Assembly (NCBI RefSeq): GCF_021284765.1
Contig: NZ_CP089924.1
Span: forward strand, 3,118,001-3,182,000
DNA length: 64,000 nucleotides
Direction: 5' to 3'
Source: Lysobacter sp. 5GHs7-4
Lineage (GTDB): Bacteria > Pseudomonadota > Gammaproteobacteria > Xanthomonadales > Xanthomonadaceae
The notes under the pieces are model-generated. The model did no database searches and was not told the DNA's origin. It saw only the letters and a list, made by a program, of their open reading frames with translations. Made by a program: the position numbers and the translations under genes. Numbering within the stretch: position 1 is the first letter of the stretch; each line of letters opens with the position of its first letter. Below are positions 38,139-51,258 of this stretch, one piece after another.

Positions 38139-38879
38139 ATGGACGCCAGGAAGATCCCGCTCAACCCATGGGCCATCACCGGGCCCCTGTCCCTCGCGAC
38201 GGTCTTGCTGGTGGCCGCCAACATCAGCTTGCAGGCCTATCGGCTGATCGCGCACCAGGAGCATGTCGTCGGCCTGGCGATGATCAGTCTGGACGGAGAA
38301 AACAACCTGCCGGCGTTGTTTTCGACCCTGCTGCTGTTCTGCGCCTCGCTGACCCTGTCGCTGATCGCCGTGCTGGAAAGGCAGCACGAGGGTGTCGACG
38401 TGTCGAAGTGGGCGATTCTCGCCGCCGGCTTCATGCTGATGACCCTGGACGAAGACTTGTCGTTCCACGAATTGCTGATCGCGCCGCTGCGCACGCTGCT
38501 CGGCGGCCAGCACCTGGGGATCTTCTTTTTCGCCTGGGTGATTCCGGGCTTCGCGCTGGTCGCCGCCCTAGGCGCGTTCTTCCTGCGTTTCCTGTTCCGC
38601 CTGCCGCGCCGGACGGCGATCGCCTTCGTGATTTCCGCCGCGATCTACCTGGGCGGCGCCTTGGGCGTCGAACTCGTCGAGGGATGGTGGCGCGAGGCGC
38701 ACGGACACAGGAACCTCACCTATCACCTGCTGGTCAGCCTGGAAGAAGGCATGGAGATGACAGGCGTCATCGTTTTCATCCATGCGCTGCTGAACTACAT
38801 CGCGAAACGCTACGGCGAAGTGCGATTCTCCTTCGCCGGCATGCACAACGACGCGGACGCATCCGAGCCTGCGAACTGA
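38139..38879 (+). CDS. Polytopic membrane protein of unknown function
   Basis: A 246-residue protein with about six hydrophobic segments (PLSLATVLLVAANISLQAY, ALFSTLLLFCASLTLSLIAVL, KWAILAAGFMLMTLDE, IFFFAWVIPGFALVAALGAFFL, TAIAFVISAAIYLGGALGVELV, TGVIVFIHALLNYI). Charged residues lie inside or beside helices (LMTLDEDLSFHE, LGVELVEGWWRE, VSLEEGMEMTG), a pattern of conserved acidic/His residues often seen in membrane enzymes. I do not recognise the family. The start is not firmly fixed: ATG 38139 is used, and ATG 38088 is an alternative. It is transcribed convergently with the sugar transferase gene. Confidence 0.75.
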   Translation: MDARKIPLNPWAITGPLSLATVLLVAANISLQAYRLIAHQEHVVGLAMISLDGENNLPALFSTLLLFCASLTLSLIAVLERQHEGVDVSKWAILAAGFMLMTLDEDLSFHELLIAPLRTLLGGQHLGIFFFAWVIPGFALVAALGAFFLRFLFRLPRRTAIAFVISAAIYLGGALGVELVEGWWREAHGHRNLTYHLLVSLEEGMEMTGVIVFIHALLNYIAKRYGEVRFSFAGMHNDADASEPAN

Positions 38880-38913
38880 TCTCGGGAACGGGCGCCAGCG
38901 CACGCCGGCGGCA

Positions 38914-40308
38914 TCAGCGCGAACCGCGGCGGAACAGAACCACCTCGACCGTCTGCAGCAGGATCAGCAGGTCGAATACCAGCCCGTGGTTCTTCACGTA
39001 GAACAGATCGAACGTGAGCTTCTCCTCGGCATCCTGCACGGACGCGCCGTAGGGATAGCGCAGTTGCGCCCAGCCGGTCAGGCCGGGTTTCACGCAATGG
39101 CGGACGTTGTAGTAGCGCACTTCCTGGTTGAGCATGTCGACGAACTTCGGCCGCTCAGGCCGCGGGCCGACGAAGCTCATCTCCCCCAGCAGGATATTGA
39201 ACAATTGCGGAAGCTCGTCGAGGCGCGACAGGCGGATGATCTTGCCGACCCGGGTGGTGCGATCGTCGTTCTGGGTAGCCCACCTCGCCACACCGTCGGA
39301 TTCCGCATCCACGCGCATGCTGCGGAACTTGATCAGCTCGAACGTGCGTCCGTTCTCACCGATCCGCGTTTGCCGATACAGGACCGGACCGCGCGACTCC
39401 AGCGTGATGCATGCCGCGACCAGCAGCATGAAGGGCCAGGCGACCAGCAACAGCGCGCAAGCCGCGGCCAGGTCGAAGAAGCGCTTGTTGAGGCGGCGCG
39501 GCATCGAGTGGTCGAAGCCGCCCGAAAACGCGAGCCACGACGGGTCCGCCACGTTCAGTTTCACCATGCCGGCCTCGCGTTCGAAGAACGTCGACAGATC
39601 GGTCACGGTGACTCCGCGCTGCGCGCACGTCAGCATCTCCTCCATCGGCAGCGCGCCGCGTCGCTCGTCGGGCGCAACGACGATCTCGTAGACGTGCAGC
39701 CACTCCGCGATTTCGGACAACGCGAAATCCGTACTCAGCAGCAGGTTCTCGCGCACCAGTACCGGCTGCCCCGGCACCGGCACGAAGCCCACGACCACGA
39801 AGGATCTCCGGTCGGATCCCCGCCGCAAGCGGGTATTGATGAGATCGGCGTTCTTGCCCGCGCCGAACACCAGTACCCGGCGCCTGAACAAATCGGTCTT
39901 GAACACCCGCTCGACGATCATACGCAGCGCGGCCACCACGACGAAGCCGATCACCAATGCCATCGCCAACACGCCGCGGCCGATATAGGCGGCGGGGGCC
40001 ACGTAGTACAGCACCAGCAACACGATGCCGCCGGATGCGAAGGACAGCAGCAACCTGACGAAGAACTCCATCCGGTTGTGGCGCACGTGCACCTGATACA
40101 AGCCGAACGCCACCATCGACACGGTGATGAAGACGGCGAACACGAACGCGCGCACGGGCGCCCATTGGAAGAAGCTGAACAAACTTTGCGATGTGTCCTG
40201 GAAGCGCAGCCATGCCGCCACCATGACCGACAGGATCAGCAGCCAGGTCTCGCCCAGCCAAAGCAGCAGCAACGCGCGATTCTTGCGACTGGCCAGTGCG
40301 ATGCTCAC
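38914..40308 (-). CDS. EpsB/WcaJ-like undecaprenyl-phosphate sugar-1-phosphate transferase
   Basis: A 464-residue polyprenyl glycosylphosphotransferase that starts the lipid-linked repeat unit. About four N-terminal transmembrane helices (ALLLLWLGETWLLILSVMVA onward), a CoA-binding-like Rossmann domain (RRRVLVFGAGKNADLI), then the catalytic sugar-transferase domain after a re-entrant hydrophobic helix (KRFFDLAAACALLLVAWPFM): GPVLYRQTRIGENG, FELIKFRSMRVDAESDG, LDELPQLFNILLGEMSFVGPRPERP, and VKPGLTGWAQLRYPYG. These are the invariant motifs of the family, and the layout fits the XrtA/PEP-CTERM sugar transferase subgroup. The start is GTG. It is separated from the main operon but is surely the initiating enzyme of this locus. 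Confidence 0.92.
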   Translation of the reverse strand: MSIALASRKNRALLLLWLGETWLLILSVMVAAWLRFQDTSQSLFSFFQWAPVRAFVFAVFITVSMVAFGLYQVHVRHNRMEFFVRLLLSFASGGIVLLVLYYVAPAAYIGRGVLAMALVIGFVVVAALRMIVERVFKTDLFRRRVLVFGAGKNADLINTRLRRGSDRRSFVVVGFVPVPGQPVLVRENLLLSTDFALSEIAEWLHVYEIVVAPDERRGALPMEEMLTCAQRGVTVTDLSTFFEREAGMVKLNVADPSWLAFSGGFDHSMPRRLNKRFFDLAAACALLLVAWPFMLLVAACITLESRGPVLYRQTRIGENGRTFELIKFRSMRVDAESDGVARWATQNDDRTTRVGKIIRLSRLDELPQLFNILLGEMSFVGPRPERPKFVDMLNQEVRYYNVRHCVKPGLTGWAQLRYPYGASVQDAEEKLTFDLFYVKNHGLVFDLLILLQTVEVVLFRRGSR

Positions 40309-40686
40309 GACGCCACCCGCCTTGCGTGCGACGCACGCGACGACGGATGTGGTCTGCTTGGTTTCCGCGCTGAACTAGGATCGAAGCGAAGGTACGCTGC
40401 CGGGTGGCCCTTCATGACGCTCTACCTGCCGATACGTAGCCCTCACTCCTGGCTACCCCGTTCCCGGGCAAAGGACGCTCGCTATCCAAACGGGCTGGCT
40501 CAACCTGAGCAACGACAGAATCGTGGCGTTCCGGCCGTCGGATGCGCGGGGACCGTCGATCCTGCCCATCGTCATCGAAACCATCCGGCCGCAACCCCGG
40601 CTCAGGCGGGCGACGTGTCGGCGCTATCCGCCGCGCCTGCGCGGGCGGCGCGCCGATGCACCGGTGCGCGCCGCGGCCATGGCGCA
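40309..40686. other. Intergenic region upstream of the sugar transferase
   Basis: About 380 bp between two minus-strand genes. Open frames here have no family resemblance or ribosome sites. It should contain the promoter of the sugar transferase gene, but no convincing promoter hexamers or terminator hairpin were seen. Confidence 0.5.
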
Positions 40687-41400
40687 TCAACGGGCCGACG
40701 CTTGCCGATCCCAGGCATGGCTTGCGGCATCGAGGCCGGGGCGGTATTCCAGCTTCAGCCAGGCGCCGCCGGAACGATCGTAGAGGGCCACGACGGTCAA
40801 CGGCATGCCGGGGCCATAAGGATCGAGGTAGGCGGTGGCCTGTGCGTCGATCCGCAGGCGCTGGCCATCGCCTTCGACCGTGGAGACCCGTTCGAGATGG
40901 AGCCGGGCCGACGGCTTGCGGTACTCCTGGGCCAGATCCGCGGTCACCAGGGCTTCGAGCTGCCGTACCAGCAGCGGGTCGTTGGGAAGATCGCGCTCTC
41001 CGGCCGCGACGCGATCGATGCTGACATCCGGAGCGCTCAATCTGCGCAGGCGGCCGTCGTATCGCAAGCCGAACCGAAAGCCGATCCAGCCCTGCAGCCC
41101 TATGATCTGCGCGTCGCCGGTGCCGCTGATGGCGCGTTCATCGCCGTCGATGGCCCGGATATCGACGGCCCCCAATCGCAGCTCCACGGCACGACCGCCG
41201 AGCCGCATCGATATCGCGTCGATCAAGGGGCCGGCGATCGAATCGCGGACGGCGTCGATATTCGGCGGCGTAGCGGATCCGCCCCTCGCGCGCGGCGATG
41301 CGTCCGGCGAAGTCGCAGCCCGCGATGCCGGCTGCGCAGCCGGACTGCCGCCCGTCCAGCAGCAGGCCAGCAGCACGGCGGCATGGAATATCTGGCGCAT
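40687..41400 (-). CDS. Exported protein of unknown function
   Basis: A 237-residue protein starting MRQIFHAAVLLACC, a short basic start and hydrophobic core that ends at a possible lipobox (LLAC, then C) or a later AQPA-type cleavage site. The mature part has a Ser/Pro/Gly-rich linker and then a folded alpha+beta region (AVELRLGAVDIRAIDGDERA, IIGLQGWIGFRFGLRYDGRL, RLRIDAQATAYLDPYGPGMP, LKLEYRPGLDAASHAW). No family was recognised. The frame is open further upstream to 41562, but the signal-like sequence begins at 41400. It diverges from mutS. Confidence 0.6.
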   Translation of the reverse strand: MRQIFHAAVLLACCWTGGSPAAQPASRAATSPDASPRARGGSATPPNIDAVRDSIAGPLIDAISMRLGGRAVELRLGAVDIRAIDGDERAISGTGDAQIIGLQGWIGFRFGLRYDGRLRRLSAPDVSIDRVAAGERDLPNDPLLVRQLEALVTADLAQEYRKPSARLHLERVSTVEGDGQRLRIDAQATAYLDPYGPGMPLTVVALYDRSGGAWLKLEYRPGLDAASHAWDRQASAR

Positions 41401-41843
41401 GACGTCAAGAACAACGCGATCCAGGGACGCCTTCGGACCGCGGGGCACGGTAAGGAGCGGCAGCCCCAACGTCGGTGGCTTGCAAGCGGCGGTGCTCGCG
41501 CCCCTGCGAAACGAGCAAACCAACCCGCGTGCGGGCGCTGGCAAGAGTCGAACAGTACGCATGCGTATGTTTTGACAGGGACCGCAACCGGCCGCTGCCG
41601 ATCGCGACTTTCATGCCCTGGCACGACCTCCGCCCGAGCCCGAGTGCTGCGTACCGGTGGTCGCCGAACACCGCATAGCGCTACCGGGGCGTATTCGGGG
41701 CAAAATTGACGGCCTTGCCGGTACCGCCGATGACGGGATACGCGCGAACCCGCGCTGTCCCAGGCCGCCGTGGCCGCGAGCGCCATCGTCCTGGCGCCCG
41801 CCCGCACTCCACCGAACCCGAGATTCGTAAAGCCTTGAATCAA
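41401..41843. other. Divergent intergenic region upstream of mutS
   Basis: About 440 bp between an unknown exported protein and mutS. A lone TTGACA at 41572-41577 has no plausible -10 at the correct spacing (GC-only sequence follows). Overlapping frames run through the region but have no ribosome site or recognisable product. Confidence 0.45.
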
Positions 41844-44444
<2,601 letters not shown>

Positions 44445-44452
44445 ATCCGGAA

Positions 44453-44484
44453 CGCGACAGGCGGCCGGATCGCCGCCTGTCGCG
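44453..44484. terminator. Hairpin between mutS and a convergent gene
   Basis: A perfect 13-bp inverted repeat (CGCGACAGGCGGC at 44453-44465 and its complement at 44472-44484) with a 6-nt loop lies between two converging genes. It has no T-run on either strand, so it may act as a bidirectional stabiliser or rho-assisted terminator rather than a classic intrinsic terminator. Confidence 0.6.
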
Positions 44485-44503
44485 ATGCCCTCGCGTCTCG
44501 ATC

Positions 44504-44713
44504 CTACTGAGCGTCGCAGGCGGCGATGCAGGCGCGATAGATCGGCCCGCAGTGCGAACTGTTGCCCGGATTCTGCGCGCGGCAATCGTTCAACTGCTCC
44601 TGACACGACGCCACGCAGAACGGGTCGTCGCCGAACGCGAACACGGTACCGCCGAAGCCCAGCCCGAAGGCGAGCAAGGCCACTGCCAGATAACGGATGC
44701 GGAAACGCTTCAT
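44504..44713 (-). CDS. Small cysteine-rich exported protein
   Basis: A 69-residue protein. The N-terminus (MKRFRIRYLAVALLAFGLGF) is a clear signal peptide, with cleavage likely near VFAFG-DD. The mature part, about 43 residues, has six cysteines in a CX3C-X6-C...C-X6-C-X3-C arrangement (CVASC, NDC, SHC, CIAAC), suggesting two or three disulfides. GGAGG lies 8 nt upstream of the ATG, a strong start. Family not recognised; similar short CX3C proteins are common in Xanthomonadaceae genomes. It converges with mutS and diverges from katG. Confidence 0.75.
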   Translation of the reverse strand: MKRFRIRYLAVALLAFGLGFGGTVFAFGDDPFCVASCQEQLNDCRAQNPGNSSHCGPIYRACIAACDAQ

Positions 44714-44868
44714 CGTGTGATCCTCCATGACGGCTGCGATGCGTATCGGCCCGGCCCGCGCTGCGCCCGAATCCCTGGCCCACGCACGCACCGACCTTAG
44801 CCCAGCCGCGGCGCCGATTCGCGGCGGTGGACGCGAACGCAACCCGTAGGAGGTTGCGAACCGCATTC

Positions 44869-44905
44869 ATAGCCCACCCCTATCGATGCTGTCGAAACGA
44901 TCTAT
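44869..44905 (+). promoter_or_regulatory. OxyR binding site upstream of katG
   Basis: Four tetranucleotides with exact 7-nt spacers: ATAG (44869-44872), CTAT (44880-44883), GTCG (44891-44894) and CTAT (44902-44905). The OxyR consensus is ATAG-N7-CTAT-N7-ATAG-N7-CTAT; three blocks are perfect and the third matches at two of four positions. It ends 160 bp before the katG start, so an OxyR-activated promoter is expected just downstream, giving a 5' leader of roughly 130 nt. Confidence 0.8.
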
Positions 44906-44918
44906 TTCCCATGAATGA

Positions 44919-47240
<2,322 letters not shown>

Positions 47241-47307
47241 CGCCCGCAGCGGCCGTCGGGCGCGATGCCTGGCGGCCGCATCGTTCCGATTCCTGTGCAG
47301 CACCTCT

Positions 47308-47335
47308 GGCCCGGCAACCGCCGGGCCCTTTTTTT
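47308..47335 (+). terminator. Rho-independent terminator of katG
   Basis: GGCCCGGC (47308-47315), loop AACC, GCCGGGCC (47320-47327), then C and seven T residues. A strong intrinsic terminator. Confidence 0.93.
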
Positions 47336-47354
47336 GCGCGCGCCGCGCGCGCGA

Positions 47355-48227
47355 TCAGTCGTCGCGTTCGTCCGCGCCCAGCGCCAGGGCCGCGGCCAGC
47401 ACCGACAAGGGCAACTGCGCCTCCTCGGCTTCGTCGTCCTCCAGATGCCAGGCCGCCGACAGGCCTTGCTGGGCGGCGATCCAGCGCAGCAGCCGCGACG
47501 GCGCCAAACCGCTGGCGTCGGCGACCACCTGCAGGCGGTGCTCGAGGCGGCGCGGCAGTTCGCGGCCCAACTGCAGCGGGTCGCCGAACATCGTCGCGTG
47601 GTCGTAGCCGCGATCGCCGATCACCCGCTTGGGATCGATCGCCAGCCAGCCGCGCCGGGGGCCGAAGTCCAGCACGTTCTCGTGGTGCAGGTCGCCGTGC
47701 AGTGGTACCGGATCGGCGCCGGCCTGCAGCAGCGGCTCGGCGATCCGCCACGCGCGTGCGTACAGGCCGCCGTGCGCCTGCGCGGCCGACGCCAGCGACT
47801 CGAAGTAACTGGCCAGCGGCTGCAAGCCGTCCGGCGGCGGCGCCGTGCGCGTGTGCAGCTGGCGCGCGACCTCGCACAGGATGCGGCAGGCCTGATCGTC
47901 GCGGCCGTCGGAGGCCATCGCCAGCAGCGAGTCGCGGCCGGTCGCGCGTTCGATCAGCAGCACGTGGCCGTCGTAGGCCAGCACGCGCGCGGCGCCATCG
48001 CCGTTCCACCAGCGCATCAGCGCGCCGCCCCACTGCTCCTCGGCGTCGTAAGCCAGCTTGAGCATGGCCGGCGCACCGGCCAGCAGCACCGGTTGCAGGG
48101 CGCTGGACGGGGTGTCGAACGCGGCACCGTCGGCGTGCAGATTCCAGCGCTGACGCCAGGGGCGCAGGGCGCTCTCGGGATCGGGCCTGGACAGGTCGGC
48201 GCGCGGGGCGGTGGGCGATTCGGTCAT
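47355..48227 (-). CDS. StrB/APH(6)-like aminoglycoside/hydroxyurea kinase family protein
   Basis: A 290-residue kinase-fold protein. [12 protein letters not shown] holds the ATP-binding lysine, LLIERATG the hinge, and [12 protein letters not shown] the catalytic HGDxxxxN loop; [15 protein letters not shown] replaces the DFG-type motif with the DPK block typical of the APH(6)/hydroxyurea phosphotransferase family. Family members phosphorylate streptomycin or related compounds, but chromosomal homologues often have no proven resistance role. The ATG at 48227 gives the usual length; the frame is open upstream but unrelated to the family there. Isolated gene, transcribed towards the katG terminator. 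Confidence 0.85.
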   Translation of the reverse strand: MTESPTAPRADLSRPDPESALRPWRQRWNLHADGAAFDTPSSALQPVLLAGAPAMLKLAYDAEEQWGGALMRWWNGDGAARVLAYDGHVLLIERATGRDSLLAMASDGRDDQACRILCEVARQLHTRTAPPPDGLQPLASYFESLASAAQAHGGLYARAWRIAEPLLQAGADPVPLHGDLHHENVLDFGPRRGWLAIDPKRVIGDRGYDHATMFGDPLQLGRELPRRLEHRLQVVADASGLAPSRLLRWIAAQQGLSAAWHLEDDEAEEAQLPLSVLAAALALGADERDD

Positions 48228-48673
48228 GGCGTGGCGGCTCGTCTTGAGTCGTGGGCGGGCACGGAGTGCCTGCGAGTGTGCGTTGGCTGCACAGGCTGAG
48301 TGCCTATCGTGACCGCAGTCGTACGTCGAGGGGGATACCGGATCGGTCGGTTGCGCGGCGCGAGCGGTCGCTCCTTCCCTGCCTTCGTTTCGGCGACGCA
48401 GCAAGCCGCCGTTCGGTTCGCCGCGAACCCGTCGAAGCCGCGAGCGACATGGGCCAGATCGAACCGGGGGGTCGGCCTGCGTCGGCACGACCAGGTATCG
48501 ATCTCGCACCCGGCCGGCCGCACATGATCGATCCACCGGCACCGTTCTTGTGCCATTCCGCGAGGCGCCCGCGAGCGCGCGGCCACACCCGCCGACGGAC
48601 GCGTCGGCGGCGTCACCACGGGCGCCTCAAACGGCGCTAGGATCGGCTTCCACTGCCATAAGGACGCGCCCCC
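48228..48673. other. Intergenic region without a recognisable gene
   Basis: About 445 bp between divergent genes. Several frames are open because of high GC, but none has a ribosome site or a recognisable product. It must hold the promoters of both flanking genes; none was confidently identified. Confidence 0.5.
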
Positions 48674-49306
48674 ATGAGCTCTTTGACCGACGACCTCCTC
48701 CGCCAACTCCAGGGCCAGCCGCTGGAGCAGATGAGCAGTCAGCTCGGGCTGTCGCAGTCGCAGACCGCGGGCGCGGTGTCGGCGGCGCTGCCGCTGCTGA
48801 TGGGTGCGCTGGGCCGCAACGCCAGCCAGCCGCAGGGCGCCGAGGCGCTGTTCGGCGCCTTGCAGCGCGACCACGCCGGCGGCAACGGCCTGGACATCGG
48901 CAGCGTGCTGGGCGCGGTGCTGGGCGGCGGCGGTGCCAGCCGCCAGACCGACGGCGCCGGCATCCTCGGCCACATTTTCGGCGGCCGCCAGGAAACCGCG
49001 GCCCAGGGCCTGGGCCAGGCCACCGGCCTCGGTGGCGGCCAGGCCAACACCTTGCTCAAGATCCTGGCGCCGATCGTGCTGTCGTATCTGGCGCAGCGCA
49101 TGTTCTCCGGCGGCGGCCAGGCCGCGGCGGCCTCGCCGCAGGCGCTGGGCGACGTGCTCGGCCAGGAGCGCCAGCGCATCCAGCAGGACAGCGGCGCCGG
49201 CGGCCTGCTGGGGGCGGTGCTGGACCAGGACGGCGACGGCCAGCTTGGCCTGGGCGATCTGCTTAAGATCGGCGGCGGCCTGCTGGGCGGCGGCGGCAAC
49301 CGCTGA
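48674..49306 (+). CDS. YidB/DUF937 family protein
   Basis: A 210-residue protein of the DUF937 (YidB-like) family: LTDDLLRQLQGQPLEQMSSQLGLSQSQTAGAVSAALPLLMGALGRN at the start, followed by Gly-rich helical segments (GSVLGAVLGGGG, ILGHIFGGRQ, LLKILAPIVLSYLAQRMF) and a Gly-rich C-terminus with DQDGDGQLGLGDLL, which resembles an EF-hand-like or DUF937 tail. AAGGA lies 9 nt upstream of the ATG. Cytosolic, function unknown; common in proteobacteria as a single gene. Confidence 0.85.
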   Translation: MSSLTDDLLRQLQGQPLEQMSSQLGLSQSQTAGAVSAALPLLMGALGRNASQPQGAEALFGALQRDHAGGNGLDIGSVLGAVLGGGGASRQTDGAGILGHIFGGRQETAAQGLGQATGLGGGQANTLLKILAPIVLSYLAQRMFSGGGQAAAASPQALGDVLGQERQRIQQDSGAGGLLGAVLDQDGDGQLGLGDLLKIGGGLLGGGGNR

Positions 49307-49451
49307 CGAGTATCGGCCGACTTGCACGCCACTGCGGCCGCGTTTCGACGCGGCCGCAGTCGTTTTGGGGCGCGTGCTGCGGATTGGGAGCGCGGCCGCC
49401 CGGCCGCCAAGCTGGACTCGTAGCATTTGTGGCGGCCGAGCGGCGTCCTGT

Positions 49452-49821
49452 ATCGATCGCGACTCACGTCGCTCCCACAGCAGCAGCGCGGCGTTCGCGG
49501 CGAAGAAACGGATCGGCCTGGATCGGGCCGCGGCTTACGTCGCTCCTACAAGAGGCTGCGTGGCATTCGCGATAGCTGGGGTTCGGCCTGGATCGGTCGC
49601 GGCTTACGCCGCTCCTACAGGGGCGGTGCGGCATTTGCGGTAGGTGCGGTGCGCTGTGCGGCCGCAGCGCCTATTGGCTTTCTGTGGGAGCGGCGTGAGC
49701 CGCGATTGCGGGGCTGCGGCCGCACGCGCCAGCGCCGTTACAGCCCGTGCGGTAAGTGCGGTTCGCGCTGCGGCCGCGGCGTCTACTGGCTTTCTGTGGG
49801 AGCGGCGTGAGCCGCGATTGC
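49452..49821. repeat. Cluster of five REP-like palindromic elements
   Basis: Five copies of a short imperfect palindrome built on GGAGCGGCGTGAGCCGCGAT or its complement: reverse-oriented at 49452-49480, 49521-49550 and 49591-49620, forward-oriented at 49682-49710 and 49795-49821. The last two sit in a longer direct duplication of about 110 bp (roughly 49671-49750 and 49784-49860, sharing TTTCTGTGGGAGCGGC and GGGGCTGCGGCCG). Such elements are abundant between genes in Xanthomonadaceae. They occupy the space between DUF937 and hslR and partly pair as inverted sets. Confidence 0.85.
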
Positions 49822-49849
49822 GGGGCTGCGGCCGCTCGCGCCAGCGCCG

Positions 49850-50281
49850 TTACAGCGCGTCGATGTCGCCCAGGGCGCGGATCAGACGCCGCGCGCGCTT
49901 GTCGGGCTTGGTCTCCGGCGCCTGGTAGCCGTTGCGTTCGGCCGCGCGCAAGGCGCGCGCGGCTTCGCGCGCGGCGCGCGATGCTTCGGTCTCGGCGTAC
50001 AGGGTTTGGGCGACGCTGGCCGGCCCGCGCGTGTCGCTGAGCGCGAGTACGTGGACCTCGAACTGTTCCTCGCCGCGCGAGATGCGTAAGCCATCGCCCG
50101 CACGCAGCGCGCGCGAAGCCTTGGCGCGCTGACCGCCGACCTCGACCTTGCCGGTTTCGATGGCGGTGCGCGCGAGGCTGCGGGTCTTGTAGAAGCGCGC
50201 CGCCCACAGCCACAGATCCAGACGCATGCTGGCCGCGGTCGCGGTCGCGGGAGAGGAGGAAGCGTCGGCGTTCGGTTTCAT
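49850..50281 (-). CDS. hslR: Ribosome-associated heat-shock protein Hsp15
   Basis: A 143-residue S4-domain RNA-binding protein. MRLDLWLWAARFYKTRSLARTAIETGKVEVGGQRAK is the S4 domain in the exact form found in HslR, which binds 50S subunits carrying nascent chains after heat shock; the basic C-terminal region with TKPDKRARRLIR is also characteristic. The ATG at 50281 gives a short acidic/Ser-rich leader as in other HslR proteins; the internal ATG at 50227 is possible. Its stop is next to the REP cluster. Confidence 0.9.
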   Translation of the reverse strand: MKPNADASSSPATATAASMRLDLWLWAARFYKTRSLARTAIETGKVEVGGQRAKASRALRAGDGLRISRGEEQFEVHVLALSDTRGPASVAQTLYAETEASRAAREAARALRAAERNGYQAPETKPDKRARRLIRALGDIDAL

Positions 50282-50531
50282 GAGCTTGGCGAGTGAGGCG
50301 ATGGGCGGATCGGCAACGGGTGTAGCGGCACGCGATTGACGGTAGAGGATGCGGCGTCCGTTATCAGGACTTTGGGGCCGGGCGTGTGCGATCGCAATGG
50401 ACCGCGACCGGGATAGCGGCGTTGCGTTGAGCGCTGCATTCAGAGGCTTGGACGAGATGCCATGCCATGACGGCGCGATCGCCGCCGCTCGGATCTCTTC
50501 GAAGCCGGCGTGAGGCACGCAGAGCTCGCAT

Positions 50532-50655
50532 TGGGTTCCCCTCTTTGGAAAAGAGGGATTAGCGGAGATTTGCTGTTGGCTTTTCTGGGCGGGGGCAAGA
50601 GTAAAAGCAAATCCCCCTAGCCCCCCTTTTTCAAAGGGGGGAACTAAAAAAGGGG
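50532..50655. repeat. Poly-C/poly-G palindromic repeat pair
   Basis: A cluster of short palindromes: CCCTCTTT/AAAGAGGG around 50538-50556, then CCCCCCTTT (50621-50629), loop TTC, AAAGGGGGG (50633-50641), followed by another AAAAAAGGGGGA. The string CAAATCCCCCTAGCCCCCCT precedes the second palindrome, and a near-identical string occurs at 56555. This looks like a dispersed intergenic repeat family. No other gene was found in 50282-50700. Confidence 0.7.
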
Positions 50656-50700
50656 GAACAGTTGCGCGGCACGCGTGGGCGGCGCGCGTCCGCTGCAACG

Positions 50701-50728
50701 AAAACGGCCGCCTCGCGGCGGCCGTTTT
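50701..50728 (-). terminator. Terminator of the rpsP-rimM-trmD-rplS operon
   Basis: AAAACGGCCGCC (50701-50712), loop TCGC, GGCGGCCGTTTT (50717-50728): a perfect 12-bp stem with T-runs at either end, about 30 bp after the rplS stop. On the minus strand it ends the ribosomal operon; the symmetry would let it work in both directions. Confidence 0.9.
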
Positions 50729-50759
50729 CTGCGCTGCGCGCAATGCGCGCGAGGCGGAA

Positions 50760-51152
50760 TTACTCGGCGGCGTTCTTGGCGCGCGCGTAGGCGGCCAGGT
50801 CTTCCTTGATGCGCGCCTTCTTGCCTTCCAGGCCACGCAGGTAGTACAGCTTGCCGGAGCGGACCTTACCGCGGCGCTTGACGTCGACCGAGTCGATGAT
50901 CGCGCTGTGGGTCTGGAACACGCGCTCGACGCCGAAGCCGTGCGAGATCTTGCGCACGGTGAACGAGGAGTTCAGGCCGGCGTTCTTCTTCGCGATGACC
51001 ACGCCTTCGTAGGCCTGGACGCGTTCGCGGTTGCCTTCCTTGACCTTCACGTTGACGACGATGGTGTCGCCGGGGCCGAAGTCGGGCAGCTGGCGCTGGA
51101 CCTGTTCGGCTTCGAAATTCTGCAGCAGGGTATTGAGCGAGGGCTTGTTCAT
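50760..51152 (-). CDS. rplS: 50S ribosomal protein L19
   Basis: A 130-residue L19. The start [19 protein letters not shown] and the blocks [37 protein letters not shown] and [19 protein letters not shown] are diagnostic. It lies at the 30S-50S interface. Last gene of the conserved rpsP-rimM-trmD-rplS operon; gap to trmD about 105 bp. Confidence 0.98.
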   Translation of the reverse strand: MNKPSLNTLLQNFEAEQVQRQLPDFGPGDTIVVNVKVKEGNRERVQAYEGVVIAKKNAGLNSSFTVRKISHGFGVERVFQTHSAIIDSVDVKRRGKVRSGKLYYLRGLEGKKARIKEDLAAYARAKNAAE

Positions 51153-51258
51153 GGCACGGCCTGTTGGATTAGTTGTTGCGCGAGTGCACGAGGACCCGCG
51201 TCATGGCATGGATGGAGCAATGAAGCCGCGCATTATAACGGCCTTTTTCGTTGCGTGA

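Noticed and set aside
41572..41577. TTGACA hexamer upstream of mutS
   Set aside because: No -10-like sequence at 15-19 bp; the following sequence is almost pure GC.
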